Shown here: piece after piece, positions 4,399 through 5,131 of the stretch | How the letters are laid out: each line of letters starts with the position of its first letter | How positions within the stretch are numbered: the first letter of the stretch is position 1 | NCBI GenBank assembly: GCA_019243975.1 | Contig: JAFATL010000208.1 | Coordinates: 1-5,131 of the forward strand | Length of the DNA: 5,131 bases | Origin: Actinomycetota bacterium | Lineage (GTDB): Bacteria; Actinomycetota; Acidimicrobiia; Acidimicrobiales; JAFATL01 | Direction: 5' to 3' | Made by a program: the position numbers and the translations under genes | Notes under the pieces: generated by a model | Seen by the model: only the letters and a program-made list of their open reading frames with translations | Database searches by the model: none | Told to the model about the DNA's origin: nothing

Positions 4399-5131
4399 GT
4401 CGCGGTTCCGCGCCATGGGCAGCGACGCCCACGTCGTCGTCGTCGGCGACCCCGCGCTGGTCGACGTGGCCCGCGCTCGCATCGACGACCTCGAGCAGCG
4501 CTGGAGCCGGTTCATCGCCAGCAGCGAGGTGAGCCGGCTGAACGCGCGGTCCGGCGAGTGGGCGCCGGTGTCACCCGACACCGCGTTGTTGATCGAGCTG
4601 GCCGTCGAGGCCTGGCACCTGTCGGGCGGGGCCTACGACCCGACCCTGCTCGGGGCCGTGACCCGGGCCGGTTACGACCGGTCGTTCGAGTCGCTCGGCC
4701 CCGCGCCGCCGCCGCGGTACAGCCCTCTGGCGCCGGGCGCCGACCGCATCGAGCTCCGTCCCGGATCGGTGCGCCTGCCGCCGGGTGTCGGCTTCGACCC
4801 CGGCGGCATCGGCAAGGGCCTGGCCGCCGACATCGTCGTCGGCGAGCTGCTGGTGGCGGGTGCCGACGGCGTGTGCGTCAACCTGGGCGGCGACGTGCGC
4901 GTGGCAGGCGTTGGCCCGGACGGCGAGGGATGGACGATCGCCGTCCACCACCCCTGGAGCGACGTGCCCCTGGCCCGCCTCGGCATCGCCGACGGCGCGG
5001 TGGCCACCTCGACCACCTTGCTGCGCCGGTGGGAGTCGAAAGGAACGGTGCGCCACCACCTCATCGACCCGCAGACCGGGCGGCCGGCCGAGACCGACAT
5101 CAACTTCGTGTCGGTCGTCAGCGGGCAGGCG
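4388..5131 (+). CDS. apbE: ApbE-family FAD:protein FMN transferase, 3' end missing
   Basis: The 248 residues present are most of an ApbE domain, which covalently attaches FMN from FAD to a Thr/Ser of target flavoproteins, using Mg2+. Motifs, numbered from the GTG at 4388, are RFRAMGSDAHVVVV (6-19), RWSRFIASSEVSRLN (38-52), GGAYDPTLLGAVTRAGYDRSF (80-100), FDPGGIGKGLAADIV (136-150), VNLGGDVRVAG (164-174), GAVATSTTLLRRW (203-215, the metal-binding ATS region) and HHLIDPQTGRPAETD (223-237). The frame is open at the right edge; only the C-terminal part is missing. The start is uncertain. The ATG at 4415 is the Met of the conserved MGT/MGS motif, which in relatives lies several residues inside the protein, so I prefer the GTG at 4388, which overlaps the upstream gene by 11 bp. 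Neither has a good ribosome-binding site. From either start there is no signal peptide or lipobox, unlike periplasmic ApbE lipoproteins, so a cytoplasmic form is implied unless the start is wrong. No target protein is visible in the window. Confidence 0.92.
   Translation, partial: MAAESRFRAMGSDAHVVVVGDPALVDVARARIDDLEQRWSRFIASSEVSRLNARSGEWAPVSPDTALLIELAVEAWHLSGGAYDPTLLGAVTRAGYDRSFESLGPAPPPRYSPLAPGADRIELRPGSVRLPPGVGFDPGGIGKGLAADIVVGELLVAGADGVCVNLGGDVRVAGVGPDGEGWTIAVHHPWSDVPLARLGIADGAVATSTTLLRRWESKGTVRHHLIDPQTGRPAETDINFVSVVSGQA

Noticed and set aside
1..5131. CRISPR arrays, insertion sequences, tRNA or rRNA genes, factor-independent terminators
   Set aside because: No spaced repeats, transposase motifs, terminal inverted repeats, tRNA-like folds or GC hairpins followed by T-runs were seen in the short intergenic gaps.

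Overview
The window is about 5.1 kb of very GC-rich, densely coding DNA. Codons end mostly in G or C, adjacent genes overlap by ATGA, and the protein families are typical of Actinobacteria: a YkcB-like GT39 mannosyltransferase-type protein, an OmpR-type two-component pair, a haem ferric-reductase-like membrane protein and ApbE. An actinobacterium, possibly of the Acidimicrobiia type, is the best guess. That placement is an inference from composition and gene content, because no marker gene is present.

Layout: five genes lie on the minus strand and two on the plus strand, diverging from a 75-bp intergenic region (4057-4131). Leftward from there come an OmpR-family response regulator (3343-4056), an 88-bp gap with a candidate operator, and then a translationally coupled set joined by 4-nt ATGA overlaps: a ferric-reductase-like haem membrane protein (2685-3254), a family 2 polyprenyl-phosphate glycosyltransferase (1888-2688) and a sensor histidine kinase (458-1891). 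A 61-bp gap with a second copy of the candidate operator follows, then the N-terminal 132 residues of a GT39 (GT-C) membrane glycosyltransferase that runs off the left edge. Rightward lie a small Arg-rich/membrane-segment/Ser-Thr-rich protein (4132-4398) and an ApbE FAD:protein FMN transferase that runs off the right edge.

How it may fit together: the kinase and regulator form a signalling pair, and the two matching 19-bp sites suggest that they control the redox/GT2/kinase operon and the separate GT39 gene. GT2 would charge a polyprenyl phosphate with a sugar in the cytoplasm, and GT39 would transfer that sugar outside the membrane. The haem protein and ApbE are the usual partners of an extracytosolic flavin electron-transfer chain, but no FMN-binding target domain is visible here. 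The Ser/Thr-rich tail of the small plus-strand protein could be an acceptor for the glycosylation arm, or the anchor of a lost or displaced flavoprotein. The coupling of envelope glycosylation to a flavin/haem redox module under one two-component system is the most interesting feature. The functional links are inference; the gene identities are well supported.
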